From Heliocidaris erythrogramma (Eukaryota; Echinodermata; Echinoidea; Camarodonta; Echinometridae), in contig CM046863.1 of NCBI GenBank assembly GCA_025617745.1, positions 9,412,935 to 9,476,934 on the forward strand: DNA of 64,000 nucleotides. Direction: 5' to 3'. Position numbers and translations under genes: made by a program. Under the pieces are notes generated by a model. It was not told the origin of the DNA and searched no databases. It saw only the letters and a program-made list of their open reading frames with translations. This document shows positions 22,921 through 34,340 of this stretch, one piece after another. Position 1 is the first letter of the stretch. The number at the start of each line of letters is the position of its first letter.

Positions 22921-25172
22921 GACCTCTATTTGAGATGAAGAATAGAGCAAATACTCGATTTAAATATGCTCTACGTTTTATTAAGAATAATGAAGACTCT
23001 ATGCGTGCGGACTCTACTGCTAGTAAGCTTCATAAAAAGGAAATCAGGAATTTTGGAAAGAAATCCGATTCATGAATAACAATAAATCACCTTCACCTAC
23101 CAACATTGAGGGCATCACTGGCAATGCTGAAATATGTGAGTTATGGAGGAAACATTATAGAGAATTATTTAATTGTGTCAAATGTTTAAAGTTAACAATG
23201 TTCCTTTTCACGATGACATGATTGTTGCCCCTGAGGAAATAAAAGAAGCTATTAAGCAGCTAGATGTAAATAAGTAATGTGGTCTAGACACTATAACTGC
23301 AGATCATTTAAAGTTTGCTAGTTCCAAATTTTTATCTTTACTTGCTTTGTGTTTTTCTGGGATTTTAATTCATGGAATTCTGCCTGATAATATGATATCC
23401 GTCTTTTTGGTTCCAGTGTTAAAGGACAAAGCTGGTCGCATTGCTAGCAAAGACAATTATAGACCAATAGCATTGGCTAGTGTTCTTTCTAAAGTATTAG
23501 AAAAAGTATTATTGTCTAGGTTAGAACAGTACATATCTGTCAATGACAATCAATTTGGCTTTAAAGCAAAGCATGGTACTGACATGTGTATCTTTGCTCT
23601 GAAAGAGATTATTGCTAGTTACCGTAAAAGGAGCTCCTCTGTGTTTTGGGGTTTTCTTGACGCATCCAAAGCCTTTGATAGGGTGAATCATGGAAAGCTG
23701 TTCAAAAAAATGAGTGTTAGGGGCATTCCTCAATATTTGATTCGGATATTGGTTTATTGGTATGGTCACCAAACTATGATGATTAGATGGGGTGACTGCC
23801 TCTCCGACACCTTTCATGTTGGTAATGGTGTTCGGCAAGGAGGTATACTGCCTCCATACTTATTCAATTTGTATATGGATGACCTCTCTGCTGAATTGAA
23901 TACCTCTAGAACTGGTTGCTTGGTTGGTTTTACCAAGATTAATCATTTGATGTATGCTGATGATCTTGTAATTTTTAGTCCATCAACTGCAGGCTTGCAG
24001 AGTTTGCTAAATGTCTGTACCCAGTTTGCGGTAGACAATGATGTAAAATACAATGCGAAAAAGAGTCACGTTATGATTGTAAATTGTGAAGAACATACAA
24101 AGTTAGTGTTTCCAGATTTGTATTTGTGTGGTGCAAAACTTGATGTTTGTAAAGAGATTAAGTACCTTGGTCATTTTTTTTACAGATGATCTGTGTGATG
24201 ACAGAGACATATATAGACAGTGTCGTAAGCTATATGCTCAGGGTAACATGCTGTGCAGGAAGTTTCATGTGTGCTCTCGGAAAGTTAAAGTTGAGTTATT
24301 TAGAGCTTATTGTACGCCTTTATATACTGCACATCTTTGGTGCAGATATAAAAAGAGCAGTTTGAAGAAACTCACTGTAGCCTATAATGATGCTTTGAGG
24401 ATGCTTTTACGGATACCTAGGTACTCCAGTGCAAGTAGAATGTTTGCTGAGGTGAATACACCTGCATGTCAAGCTGTAGTAAGGAATATGATGTTTAAGT
24501 TTATTCAGAGAATTGACACTTCTGTAAATAGTATTGTTAATATACTGGTTAACCCATTGTTGAGCAGTACAAGGTACACCTCAGACTTGTGGAAGTTTTG
24601 GTTTGAAAGCTTGTTGGCACAGTCGGAAGTGGTTGGCTAAAGTAGTTTAATATAATATGCATTTTTATTGTTTAATGGTTCTTTGTAAAGAAATAATTCA
24701 TCTTGCCTTTTATATATTTCCATATTGTCTCTTTTACGATTTTTTTTTCTATTCACTGCCTGTCTCTATTATCTTCGTACCATAATTTATCATGACACTT
24801 AATAAATATTTTCATATTATATCTGTTTCTTGGGTCTATTTCTCTTTCTCTTAATTATTTATTGTGCCTCCTCCAGTATATATATATTTTTTTAATGTTC
24901 TCTCTTTAGTATTCTTTGTCCATTCTTTGCCCAATATGTCCATTGTTGATAGTATGCACTTCATGTTATATTACCGCAGCTTTTATCTTTTGTATTCTGT
25001 GTCCATTGCTTAGTTCTAGTGGTATATTGGTTTTATAGTTTCTCTTAATATATGTTTATCTTTGTATTTTATGTTCCTTGATTCTTTATGTTTTGCTCTT
25101 CTCATGTAAATTTGTTATATGGACCTCTGCTTTTGCAGCTGAGTCTGGAATAAAGTCTTGAATTGAATTGAA
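22921..25172 (+). mobile_element. 5'-truncated non-LTR retrotransposon (second LINE)
   Basis: The element opens with fragments of the region before the reverse transcriptase (EMKNRANTRFKYALRFIK, then ICELWRKHYRELFNCVK in another frame). It continues through a full RT domain and the C-terminal region. It ends with 3' untranslated DNA, AATAAAGTC and a GAATT-type tail at about 25,158-25,172. It differs in sequence from the LINEs at 3.0 and 37.2 kb. It inserted directly upstream of the intron-1-like relic at 25,270. Confidence 0.85.
23220..24640 (+). pseudogene. LINE reverse transcriptase with stop and frameshift
   Basis: RT blocks are clear: DNYRPIALASVLSKVLEKVL, DASKAFDRVNH, GNGVRQGGILPPYLFNLYM, and an intact YADD in LMYADDLVIFS. 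The open piece 23,347-24,189 is preceded in frame by a TAA (near 23,275, after LDVNK) that interrupts the N-terminal block EEIKEAIKQLDVNK-CGLD. At about 24,173-24,182 a T run causes a one-base shift; the C-terminal part continues at 24,128-24,640 with RQCRKLYAQGNMLCRKFHVC. This is a jockey-superfamily-type RT, dead in this copy. Confidence 0.88.
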
Positions 25173-25269
25173 TATAACTATCATTTTTTAAGCTTGCTCA
25201 TGAAGAAGACGCTAGGAGTGTCGAAATTTTGAGATGATGAAACTTTGATTTGATTGGCTATAAATGTGT

Positions 25270-26035
25270 TAAAGGTGTGCACGTCTGTCCCCCCCCCCCT
25301 CTCTCTCTCTCTTTCTTCCCTCCTTCTCTTTCTCTTTCTCGCTTTATCTCCCTCTCTCTCTCTCTGTATTTCTCTTTCCCCTTCTCTATCTCTGTTTTTT
25401 TCTCCCTTCATGTTTCTCCCTCTTGAACTCTTCATTTCTTTTCTTTCTCCTTTTTACCATTCTATCTCATTTTCCTCTTACCCTTGATGGCAGAAGTTTG
25501 AAATCGTTTAATTATTAATATTTTGGAGAATTCTATTCAGTTTTATTATGTATCATTTTTGTACTACATAATTTTGATTGTTGAATGTTCAAGTGATTTT
25601 TGTATGTTGATTGTTTATGCATTTTATATTCTAAGTTTTACTTTGAAAATTGAAAAATTTCAGCTATCAAGCTGAACGTTTGTTTGATTTTTTACAATAA
25701 AACGAAACAATTTAATTCAATTCAATATCAAAAATTATAATAGAAATAGTTCATTTCGGGCCTATTATATCTAGTACATAATATATAGGCTACTCATCAG
25801 TAATGTACAGAACATTCCAGTCCTTCTTGATTTCATAATTATGTAATAATTTTTGAAGGTTCCAAAACCTACCATTGTACGAAGCACAACTGTTCAAGTT
25901 ATTTTGTAGACAGTGTAGCTAAAATGCATTTGAATCATCAATATTATATTCAACGTTATAGCCTTTCCCATAAGAAAGGATGGTAACTTGACTTGATAGA
26001 GTTAAACCATAAATTCAATTCACATATTTATCAAA
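25270..26035 (+). pseudogene. Relic of gene-family intron 1 (third gene copy)
   Basis: CT-rich DNA, the LINE tail (ATTGAAAAATTTCAGCTATCAAGCTGAACG...CAATAAAACGA) and, importantly, the non-LINE sequence after the tail match intron 1 of gene A (13,160-13,720). AATAATGTACAGAACATTCC corresponds to AGTAATGTACAGAACATTCC here, followed by TGAAGGTTCCA-AACCTA. Homology fades near 26,035, before the point where exon 2 would be. This is the debris of another ankyrin/Death gene, more diverged than A and B are from each other. Confidence 0.75.
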
Positions 26036-27368
26036 ATTAAAGGATTTTTTATTTTTCATATACTTCATATACAAGTTAAAGTGCATTACAGTAATCTAGG
26101 CGCAACATATAGCTTAAGAACTAATGTCATTTGTACATGTATAAGGTTTACTGGAACATTTCTTATAAAAATTTCAAATGTGTTTAGCAATGGAATTACA
26201 GTATGACACAATACAGTATAAAAACTTATTATTGCAAGCTTTCTATGCAAATTAATGATATGATTGTATATTGTTATTTCCAACATGTAATAATGCATCC
26301 TATTGCAATTATTACATTATTGTTACATATTCAAATAATTGATCATTAGAATTTCCTTACATAATTTATGACTATGTACATTGATTTTAAATGGTTTTTA
26401 ACAAAATTAGCATTGCTGCTAAAAGCTGATAGATATTGCACTGATATATTCCAGTACACTGCAGAATGAAGTCATATTGTAACAAATCAAAACACAAAAC
26501 TGAATAAAGCAAAAGTTATGTAGTTGTATTGCACTCACATAATATATATATATATATATATATACATTCAGATATTATACTAATATTTTGAGGTTTGGCA
26601 CCGGTAAACAAATGTGACAAGGTGCTACAGTTTAGGATGTCTGCAGAACTGACGTCCTTGACAATTTCACCATGCGTTAGGACTACATGCTAACATTTAT
26701 TCCCTGAATGAAGGAAAGCAACCGAGAAAACGCGATGATAATAAGGAAATAAAATGAGATAAAGCGATTTGCAAAAGTTTATATAAAATCGGATGAACAA
26801 TAACAAAGTTATAATTGTTTTTAAATATGATGACTATGATGCAAATATCAATATTGAAAGTATAACATTGTAACATTGTATAATAATTTTTCTTTCCATG
26901 GATGCATAAAATATGATACCCGTAGTAAATAATGTGTAGCAAGAATATACAGAATGTTACCCTTTTTTCAAGCAAACAATTTGAAATGTTCATGATTTTG
27001 TCTTCAAGTAATTATGATGTCTTCTATTCATCACCTGATGTGATTATATTATGGTGCATTGGTGTTTTCTATTTTTATGATATATAAAATTTAGTTTTTT
27101 GTGAACATGACAGTAAAAGTGCGCTGCACTTTATTTTTATTACATGAACGTAGTGTATGACAGAGGGAGAGAGAGAAAAAAAAATAGGAGAACCAACATT
27201 TTGATCATTACTAAATAAAACTTTCGCCTATTATGTGATCGTGTTGGATTAACCTTTCGGTAGTTTACCCTGTTTCCCTATAAACAGTACTAGTACTAGC
27301 CGTGTTACATGTTGTAAGAAATTAGCCATTTATTTAGCCATTGGTGCAAAAGTTCTATTCATTCTTCA
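26036..27368. other. AT-rich intergenic DNA
   Basis: No gene is recognised. There is a TA microsatellite at about 26,541-26,563. If the third gene copy was once complete, exon 2 should have lain near 26.1 kb, but nothing like ZU5 was found on reading. Confidence 0.55.
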
Positions 27369-27671
27369 CTACATTGTCTGCATGGCTGGGTGGTTATCCT
27401 GAAAGCATTGACAAATATTTATATAGGCTAAAGAGTCAACGTGACCGAGGAGGTAGTCTCGAAAGGCTTCTGTTACAGCCCACTTGATTGCCAATAGTTC
27501 GAGTTTGAAAGCACTGTACCGTCCACTGTGCTCAGCAGGTCGCAGAATCCTAGAGGTATATGCTGTGAAGTCCGCATAGGCTAGAATAGGTGCATTCGTG
27601 AGATATTCAATCAACTGGCGGAATGCCAGCCTTGCCGTTTCATCCAATGGCCTTCTTCGACCCTGGGGCAA
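27369..27671 (-). pseudogene. Gypsy RNase H remnant with internal deletion
   Basis: The piece LIEYLTNAPILAYADFTAYT is joined almost directly to LRPAEHSGRYSAFKLELLAI. In Gypsy elements several tens of residues, including the first catalytic Asp of RNase H, lie between these blocks. They have been deleted here. The frame starts out of phase with the RT. Confidence 0.75.
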
Positions 27672-28296
27672 TTATCTTCTTCTCTTTTCCACTCTTGTCT
27701 GGGTTGGCCTTTAGAAGTTTGAACAAGGGGAAGGCAATGGACGTATATCTTTCAACAAATCTCCTGAAGAAACCAGTGAACCCTAAGAATTCCCTGACTT
27801 CCTTGACAGTTTCTGGTTCTCGCCAATGAAGGACTGTAGAAACCTTCTCTGGATCAACAGCAACTCCAGCTGCTGAAACTCTATGTCCGAGGTATTGGAC
27901 CTCCTTCTGCGGGATGTGACATTTGGAAGACTTCAGCTTTAATCCGTATCCATTCAATCTGGAAAACACCTCATGAAGCTTCTGTAGGTGGGAGTGAAAG
28001 TCATGTGAGAATACGATTATGTCATCGAGATATATCAACACACTTGAGTAGCACATATCCCCAAGACATCCCCGCATCAGTCTCTGGAACGCTGTTGGGG
28101 CGTTGGTCAAACCAAAGGGGAGTCGTGTATAGTCAAAGAGTCCAAAGGGTACTGAGACGGCTGTCTTTGCAATATCATCTGGTTGCATATCTACCTGGTA
28201 ATATCCGCTAGTCAAATTCAACACTGTGAAGAATCGTGCTCCCCCCCCCCCCCCCCCCCCAAATGCTTGCAATGACTCTTCTATAAATACACACAT
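27640..28296 (-). pseudogene. Gypsy reverse transcriptase, truncated
   Basis: The RT core is plain: DLxSGYYQ-like block NLTSGYYQVDMQPDDIAKTA, FGLFDYTRLPFGLTNAPTAF, and catalytic YLDD in VLIYLDDIIVFSHD, followed by KCHIPQKEVQYLGHRVS and the FLGFTGFFRRFVERY thumb/connection. The N-terminal substrate strand is lost at the poly-C run. The frame ends early after the connection, before RNase H. It is dead as read. Confidence 0.88.
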
Positions 28297-28970
28297 CTAC
28301 ACACAATCTGATGCTGGAGTCCTTCTTTCTATCACTACAGGCGAAGCTCTCACGAACCTTGCAAATCAGATCCTGAATATGGTCTCGTACCGCCTGGTAC
28401 TGTGAGAGAGAGAGGGATCTGTGTCCCTCTCTGAACGGCATGACATCCCCTGTCTCAATCCGATGCATTACTTTGTCTGAAAAACCAAAAGAACGTCCAG
28501 TGTTCTTCGCTGTTGTAGTCTCTCGTGGTGAATCTGTCTCTTCTTCTGCTTCTCTTACTACAGTGGCATTATAGAGAGTGCCAAGCTGGAGCGTCTTGGG
28601 GATCACTATTACCTTCTCGATTGTCATTACACACCACAACTACAACTTTTCCCTCCTCAACACTGACAATGCAGGACTGGACTGTCAGACCAGATGGCAG
28701 GGAATCGCTAAGTGCAGGTTCTGGGAGGACTTCAAATTGCTCTATACTGGGTCCTGTCTGCCTCTGGGCGTCGAGCACAACTGCTTGACGAGCAGATAGT
28801 ACAAAACACGGCCCACGTCGTACATATGCCTTTCCAACGGCACCTTCCTTCTGAGTCCATTGCATCTGATCATCTACTGCCTGAAGAGCCTTTTGCCACA
28901 CTGGATCAGGTGTTGGCCACTGCATCCTTCTCGTTTTCGCCCCTCACCAGTTGTTACCAACAGTCCTGAA

Positions 28971-29403
28971 GAACATTCATCCCAATATTGATTGAAAAGT
29001 CAGTTATAATTGTTCCCATGGTTGAAAATTCGTCAGAGGGCAAAGTGCCCCCCCCCCCCCCCGTGGCCCTCCAACTAAGCCATCGTTTATGATTCACTTC
29101 CCCAAGAATCCAACTTCTATGCTTTCACGCCGAAAATAATTTTTTGTTAAAACTTTAATTAAAAGGGGAGAAACCTGCAGCAAAAGACAAACTTCTCTTT
29201 GTCTCTCTCTCTCACACACACACACCCATCTATGTTTTCTATTGTTCGAATTTCAACCGATGACTCCACTATTGAATTTCGTCACAAAATTCATTGACGG
29301 AATAAACCTCACCAATTGTTGACAACCGATGACCTATTGAATTACTACCGATGACCCATTGTTCTCTTTGTTCGATGTCATCGGTTTGAATGCGTATACA
29401 TGT

Positions 29404-29434
<31 letters not shown>

Positions 29435-31063
29435 CATACATGTATATATAAAATAAGTAAGCAAAACATAATATTCTTGGCTATATCTCTAAGACTGAGA
29501 AAAAAAATCCCTTGTTCAATGGGCCGAAAGCTAAAAAGACCTCAAAATACAAGGCAAAAATTGTTAATCTATGAATACAAACAGTGTGAAAAGGTAAAGT
29601 TACCGAACAAAAGTTCGAGTTGCCTATTAAATTCCCGCTATCCTCATGCCATTTCGTTTCGTCATCTTCCTTCTAGCACTCAGGCATTTTCTTTTCTCCG
29701 TCTCGGCGCCTTCCCAGACTTTGGGATATTCTGCCTGTGAGTATCAGGGGTGATGCTGTCATTTCTTCCTTGACCTCTTTCCTTTCTTCTTTGAAGGGAG
29801 CAATGTTTTCAAATTCATGACCTTCTCACCCTTTTCTCTTGTGTTCTCCTTCTACTTTTGTATCACTGATACTACTTTCTCTCTCTCCCTCTTCCCTTGT
29901 TTTTCTTTTCTGATTTCTTTTCCTTCCAATAGGTGAGGGTGGACTAACCATTGTACTTTTAATGTTTAACATTTTTTGTATATGGGATTGTGCAATATCT
30001 TTCTATCTTTCTACATGGTTACCTATGAGGGTTCGCATGCCTCTGGGTAACAGCGAAGCATTTCACTTTTGAGAACCCTGGGTTTTGTCAAATGTTCACC
30101 CCTTGTACAGGAGTAAATGTGTATGTATATGATGTCCTTACAATGCTTTACGGCAATTGATAAGGAATTCAGACTAGCAAGCAGGGCTGTTGAACCATAA
30201 ACATTAAAGCAACGTGCATGCTCCACATGCACAGGCCAATATATTTAGGACACACTCACTTAAACGTTCATTGACTCCTTTGTCAGGGGTGGTGCAAGGG
30301 TATTTTCATAGGCGGGCACGTATGTTCGTTGAATACACGACCAGTAGGCGCTTCGACGGCGCCGACATTTTGACAGAATGAGGGGCCGCTGATTATATGC
30401 CAATTCTGCTTAATAAGGCCACATGAGGGCGCAAACAACATATTTTGTATTTTTACTTTCCAATGTTTCCAAAAATGGTTTAAAATTCCAAATTAAGTAG
30501 TTGAAATGGGTTAGGCATGTTTTGGTTCAGGATGCATGTGTTTCTGTGCCCAAACCTTCAATATAATAAATTTAAATCATCCAGTCGCACATATAAGCTC
30601 ATTTCCCGATCATCACTCGTGAGGGAAGGTCATTAACATCTCTATTGTCATAATACTAATCATTAATACTCCATATTTCATGAAAGCAATTTTTTTCACA
30701 AAGGGGCAAGATATTTGATTTCTAGGGATATTCACCATACTGGGGGAGAGATTGTGCTATAGGTAAAGGATTCCTTTGGTCAGAACAGACATTTTTCATT
30801 CGGTGCACGTCTTGTGCATCATGAGTGCGCGTAATTGTAATGCCAAATGCATCGCTAATAAGAGATGAAGATGAGCCAACCATCATCAGAGATGGAGATA
30901 AACCACCCCTCATCACAGATGAAGATGAGCCAAACCTCATCAGAGATTGAGATGAGCCACCCGCCCCCCCCCCCCCCCCCCACCCTTGACGGCATCCCCC
31001 TTGCCCAAAGCCCCAAAATCATGTGGCATATATTTTTTTCTTGACTTGATTTATAAACTCAAT
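28971..31063. other. Intergenic DNA with simple repeats
   Basis: No gene is recognised. It holds poly-C (29,049-29,062), a CA microsatellite (29,402-29,429) and four scattered copies of ACCGATGAC at 29,258-29,351. At 30,866-30,961 there is a short tandem repeat around GATGAAGATGAGCCA / CATCAGAGATGGAGAT, followed by poly-C at 30,963-30,980. Frames overlapping these are low-complexity. Confidence 0.55.
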
Positions 31064-31376
31064 GGCCCGTAGTCTGAACTCCAGTTTAACTTAAACCATG
31101 GTCTAAATGTGTGGTTGAACTATGGGCAGCCAAATGTGACACAAATTTCAAACAGTAGATATTCAATTTATCAGCATTTTTGGTACTCAAGCTTTTAAAA
31201 ACTGTCTGGGAATGATAAGTAGAATATTTTTCTTGACCATTAAAGCACGAGACCAGTATCCAGAAAAACATAAGGAACATACAGTGTAAACACAGTTTTG
31301 ACATTTTTGGCTACCCATAGTTAAACCACAGATTTAAACCATGGTTTAAGTTCAACCGGAGTTCAGAATACGGGCT
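31064..31376. mobile_element. MITE with ~70-bp inverted ends
   Basis: GGCCCGTAGTCTGAACTCC at the left is mirrored by GGAGTTCAGAATACGGGCT at the right. The similarity runs about 70 bp inward through TTAAACCATGG and CTATGGGCAGCC. There is no coding frame. The ends are reminiscent of the element at 43,060. Confidence 0.75.
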
Positions 31377-33487
31377 ATTTACTCTTAATAACTTAGCATG
31401 GGCCTAGTACTAGTAGGTCCATGCTCTAGTAATACAATAAAAGTTTTTCTTCTCCTTATCAGCAAAAAATTTGGACTTCAGATTTGGGGTTTCCGTGAGG
31501 TTCTATCTAGTGTCTAAGTGAGTAGTGGATAATACTAGTAGGCCTAAAGCCTTTTTGGTCACAAGATCTAAATATTGTACATACCTGGAGTTGGAATAGA
31601 TTGGAAGCAATCATATAATACTGATTTAAGTAATACTAGTACTAGTTGTAGGGAATCTATCCCGTCCATCAAATCGACTGTACAATTAAATATGTCTGTG
31701 GTGGGTGATCTGGCAAGTCTTGTTGTAGTTGTACGATCTATTTTCTCTCTCTCTCACACTGCAATGATATATCTCTACCGTACATGTAGTTATATGTACG
31801 CTCTACGCCGCAGGTACGGAACGGTACGCAGTACCGTACCTGGCTGGATTGGTTTTGCCTTGAAAAAAAAACATGAAAGAGTCGATATCGAAATAAAAAC
31901 ATATATATTTTTAATAAACAACCTTTCTATCCAATTGTTGCTCATTTTACAACATGTAAAATACGGTATAGATATATGTAACGAACGGATACATGGTCAG
32001 CACACTTGAACTTTTCTGAAAAAAATTAACTTGTTTTCCCGTGGTGGCTACGTCAATGTCGTACTTGCCCCTCGGCTAAAAATGGTGAAAATATCTAGAT
32101 TACATATCCATCGATCACAGAAATAGGTCAATTTAGTTTTTTTAAATTGCAAAAATAAAAATATTAGCCGATGAAAATGGGCACACAATTAATTCATGAT
32201 TATTCATAAAGTTTTAAAACATTTATACATTCCAAAATTTAAGTTATTTTTGATATATTTATGTGATAAAAGTTAGATTCAATGAAAGTGCTTGATTCAT
32301 ACATTTTCATAAATATTCATACATCTATGACATTTCTGGAAAAGTGGGCAGGCATAGTGCCCCCTTGCCCACAGCTGAGATTATTCATGTTTTAGATGAA
32401 CAAATAATAATGATGATGATGATGATGATAATGATGATGATAATGAAAATCAAAGCTGGTGTGCTCCTCCATTGACCGACCCACAACTGGGTCATTCCAA
32501 AGAATTGTACATGTATATTAACATAAAATAGGGCCTATATAGATATATTCTTTTTGTTTCCTCTGGGTTTTTTTTAGGGGGAGGGTGGTCACTTGAAAAA
32601 TCATAGGGGGCAACCGCCCCTTGCCCTCCCCCCTCCCCCACCCTGTAGCGCTGGCCCAGCGCCATCCTCGAAAGATGTCTTTCAGGCATCTATAAAGGTG
32701 AGTCGGATGACAGTGCAGAATTCGTCGATATCAAGCAATTCGCTCATGACGACGGTCTCCTGTGTTCTAATTTTTGTTGTGATTAATTAATATCAATTTG
32801 CAAAATACTCACATTCAGAATTCAAATGTATATAAATGACTTGTATGTTCCAATGAATAAACAAACAAACAACGTCACCCGATGTTCGGACAGCAGAGCG
32901 AACTGCCCGAATATCAGATGTAAATACCTTATCTCGTATATTTTGGTAATAATATTTCCTCTAAAGGCTGTAAAATTAAAGTGCCAAAAATTTGCTCGCT
33001 TGCTTCGCTCGCTCGCCAGATGTAGAATCTGCAAATTGATCGGGCAATTGACGTCAGTCCTCGCAGAAATACGTATATTAATTTGTACAAGAGATAGCTG
33101 TGACGTCGAGTTTAAAATTGAGCCAGCGCAGATACAGGTACTGTACACCTATGTAATTGGTGATTGAACTTTGCAATTTTCAAATTTCCTGCCCCCCCCC
33201 CCCCCCCTATTGGGAAATCCTGGATCCGCCCCCTGCATTTGTGAGTGATTTTTTTTTAATTTTATTTCTTTTTTATTTGTGGTTATTGTTACACTTGTGG
33301 TTGACATGTTAAGACATTTGTGGGTGCAATGTTTTTACATTTGTGGTTATTTTTACATTTCTGAGCTTAACACCCCCCCCCCCCATATATATATATATAA
33401 TTGTTAGGAATATCGTTGTCTCTAAGGTATATGTTATAAATCACAAAATCGATGGTTGAGAAAATTATGATTACTTGTATTATCTAA
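31377..33487. other. Intergenic DNA, nothing recognised
   Basis: No convincing exon is seen. There is a GAT triplet repeat at about 32,407-32,445. GATCCGCCCCCTG near 33,224 and the poly-C before it look like the end of a dispersed repeat. The segment 32,665-32,700 ends in a donor-like AAAG|GTGAGT, but nothing supports it as an exon. Confidence 0.5.
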
Positions 33488-33962
33488 GGGGGAAGGGGGG
33501 GGGGTCCATCGTGGTATTTAGTTGATTTGAAGAAAAGCATAAAAGGAGAGAAACAGATTTATGAAAGTTTGAGCAAATCCGTTCAAGAAATAAGAAAGTT
33601 ATGAATATTTGAAATTGTAATCGATCAAAAACAAATTTTCAGTTGCTGTAAATATGCAGGAAGTTTCATAGATTTTCATGTTCTCACATACTGATAAAGA
33701 AATACATTTGTTTCATATAGGGTGCTTGTATGGTTATGTATTTTCTTTCTAGAAAATGGAAATTCATGAATTTTCTTTTAGAACAGGGCAAATGGGGGAC
33801 AAGCTCGCAAGATACGTCATGGAGTTGCCAGTTTGTGTTAGACTGATCACACCTTCAAAAATTCATACTTTTTTGTATTTCCTGTCGTATTTTGCTCAAA
33901 CTTTCAGTGATATATTTCTTTAACTTTTCTTCTCCTCACAGACTTTGCCAGCTGTTTAAAGG
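33488..33962. mobile_element. Degenerate copy of the TTAA-type MITE of intron 4
   Basis: Between about 33,488 and 33,962 the order GAGAAACAGATT, GAAAGTTTGAGCAAAT, GGGCAAATGGG, CATGGAGTTGCCA and TTTGCTCAAACTTTCA follows the element at 15,851-16,388. The ends are eroded; the left terminus is altered by a G run. Confidence 0.6.
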
Positions 33963-34204
33963 AGTAAAAATTTTACTCTGCATGTGCTTGATTCAGCTTC
34001 TAAAATATGTTTTAGAACTCTTAATTTTGCTTAAAACTGTCTTAAACAACCAAAATGTCGTCTGAATGTCATGTCCGTCACGATGGAATTGCATCCCGTT
34101 CCATTGCCGCAATACGACATTCAGATTATTATATTGGGTGGATAAGAATGATGAAACAGGCTGAAAGGTGATGGGTATGAAATTAAATTTTTTTGTGCGG
34201 ATTA

Positions 34205-34335
34205 TCAGGATCCTATCCAGCCAGCACCCGTACAGGTCCCAACAAGGTACCAGACTTGTACAACTACTGCAGCTTAAAAAAACAGACTTGGACCAGGTTT
34301 ATCTTAAGGCTAAGGCAGGAGGTGCTAGATCCGGG
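34205..34335 (+). pseudogene. Relic Death-domain exon, 3' part (third gene copy)
   Basis: The frame reads RLVQLLQLKKTDLDQVYLKA followed by KAGGARSG. This lines up with the end of the gene A Death domain (YMQLLQLWKAES...ADVDEVLRKTKARG), with a seven- to eight-residue deletion after LLQL-K. At DNA level, GTACAACTACTGCAGCTT is shared. The N-terminal helices are not recognisable. With the intron-1 relic at 25.3-26.0 kb, this brackets a destroyed gene copy. Confidence 0.6.
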
Positions 34336-34340
34336 GTCAT

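Larger units (their letters stand above)
27369..28970 (-). mobile_element. Ty3/Gypsy-type LTR retrotransposon fragment
   Basis: The pol region lies on the minus strand; no long terminal repeats were found. Going along the element (high to low coordinates): a protease/linker piece (28,925-28,569), a linker ending in HRIETGDVMPFREGHRSLSL (28,639-28,208), the reverse transcriptase (28,296-27,640), and the start of RNase H (27,671-27,369). A poly-C run at 28,241-28,260 interrupts the junction between the linker and the RT. Confidence 0.85.

Noticed and set aside
32593-32790. Possible exon ending at AAAG|GTGAGT
   Set aside because: The frame begins in a C-rich repeat, shows no known domain and has no partner exon nearby.
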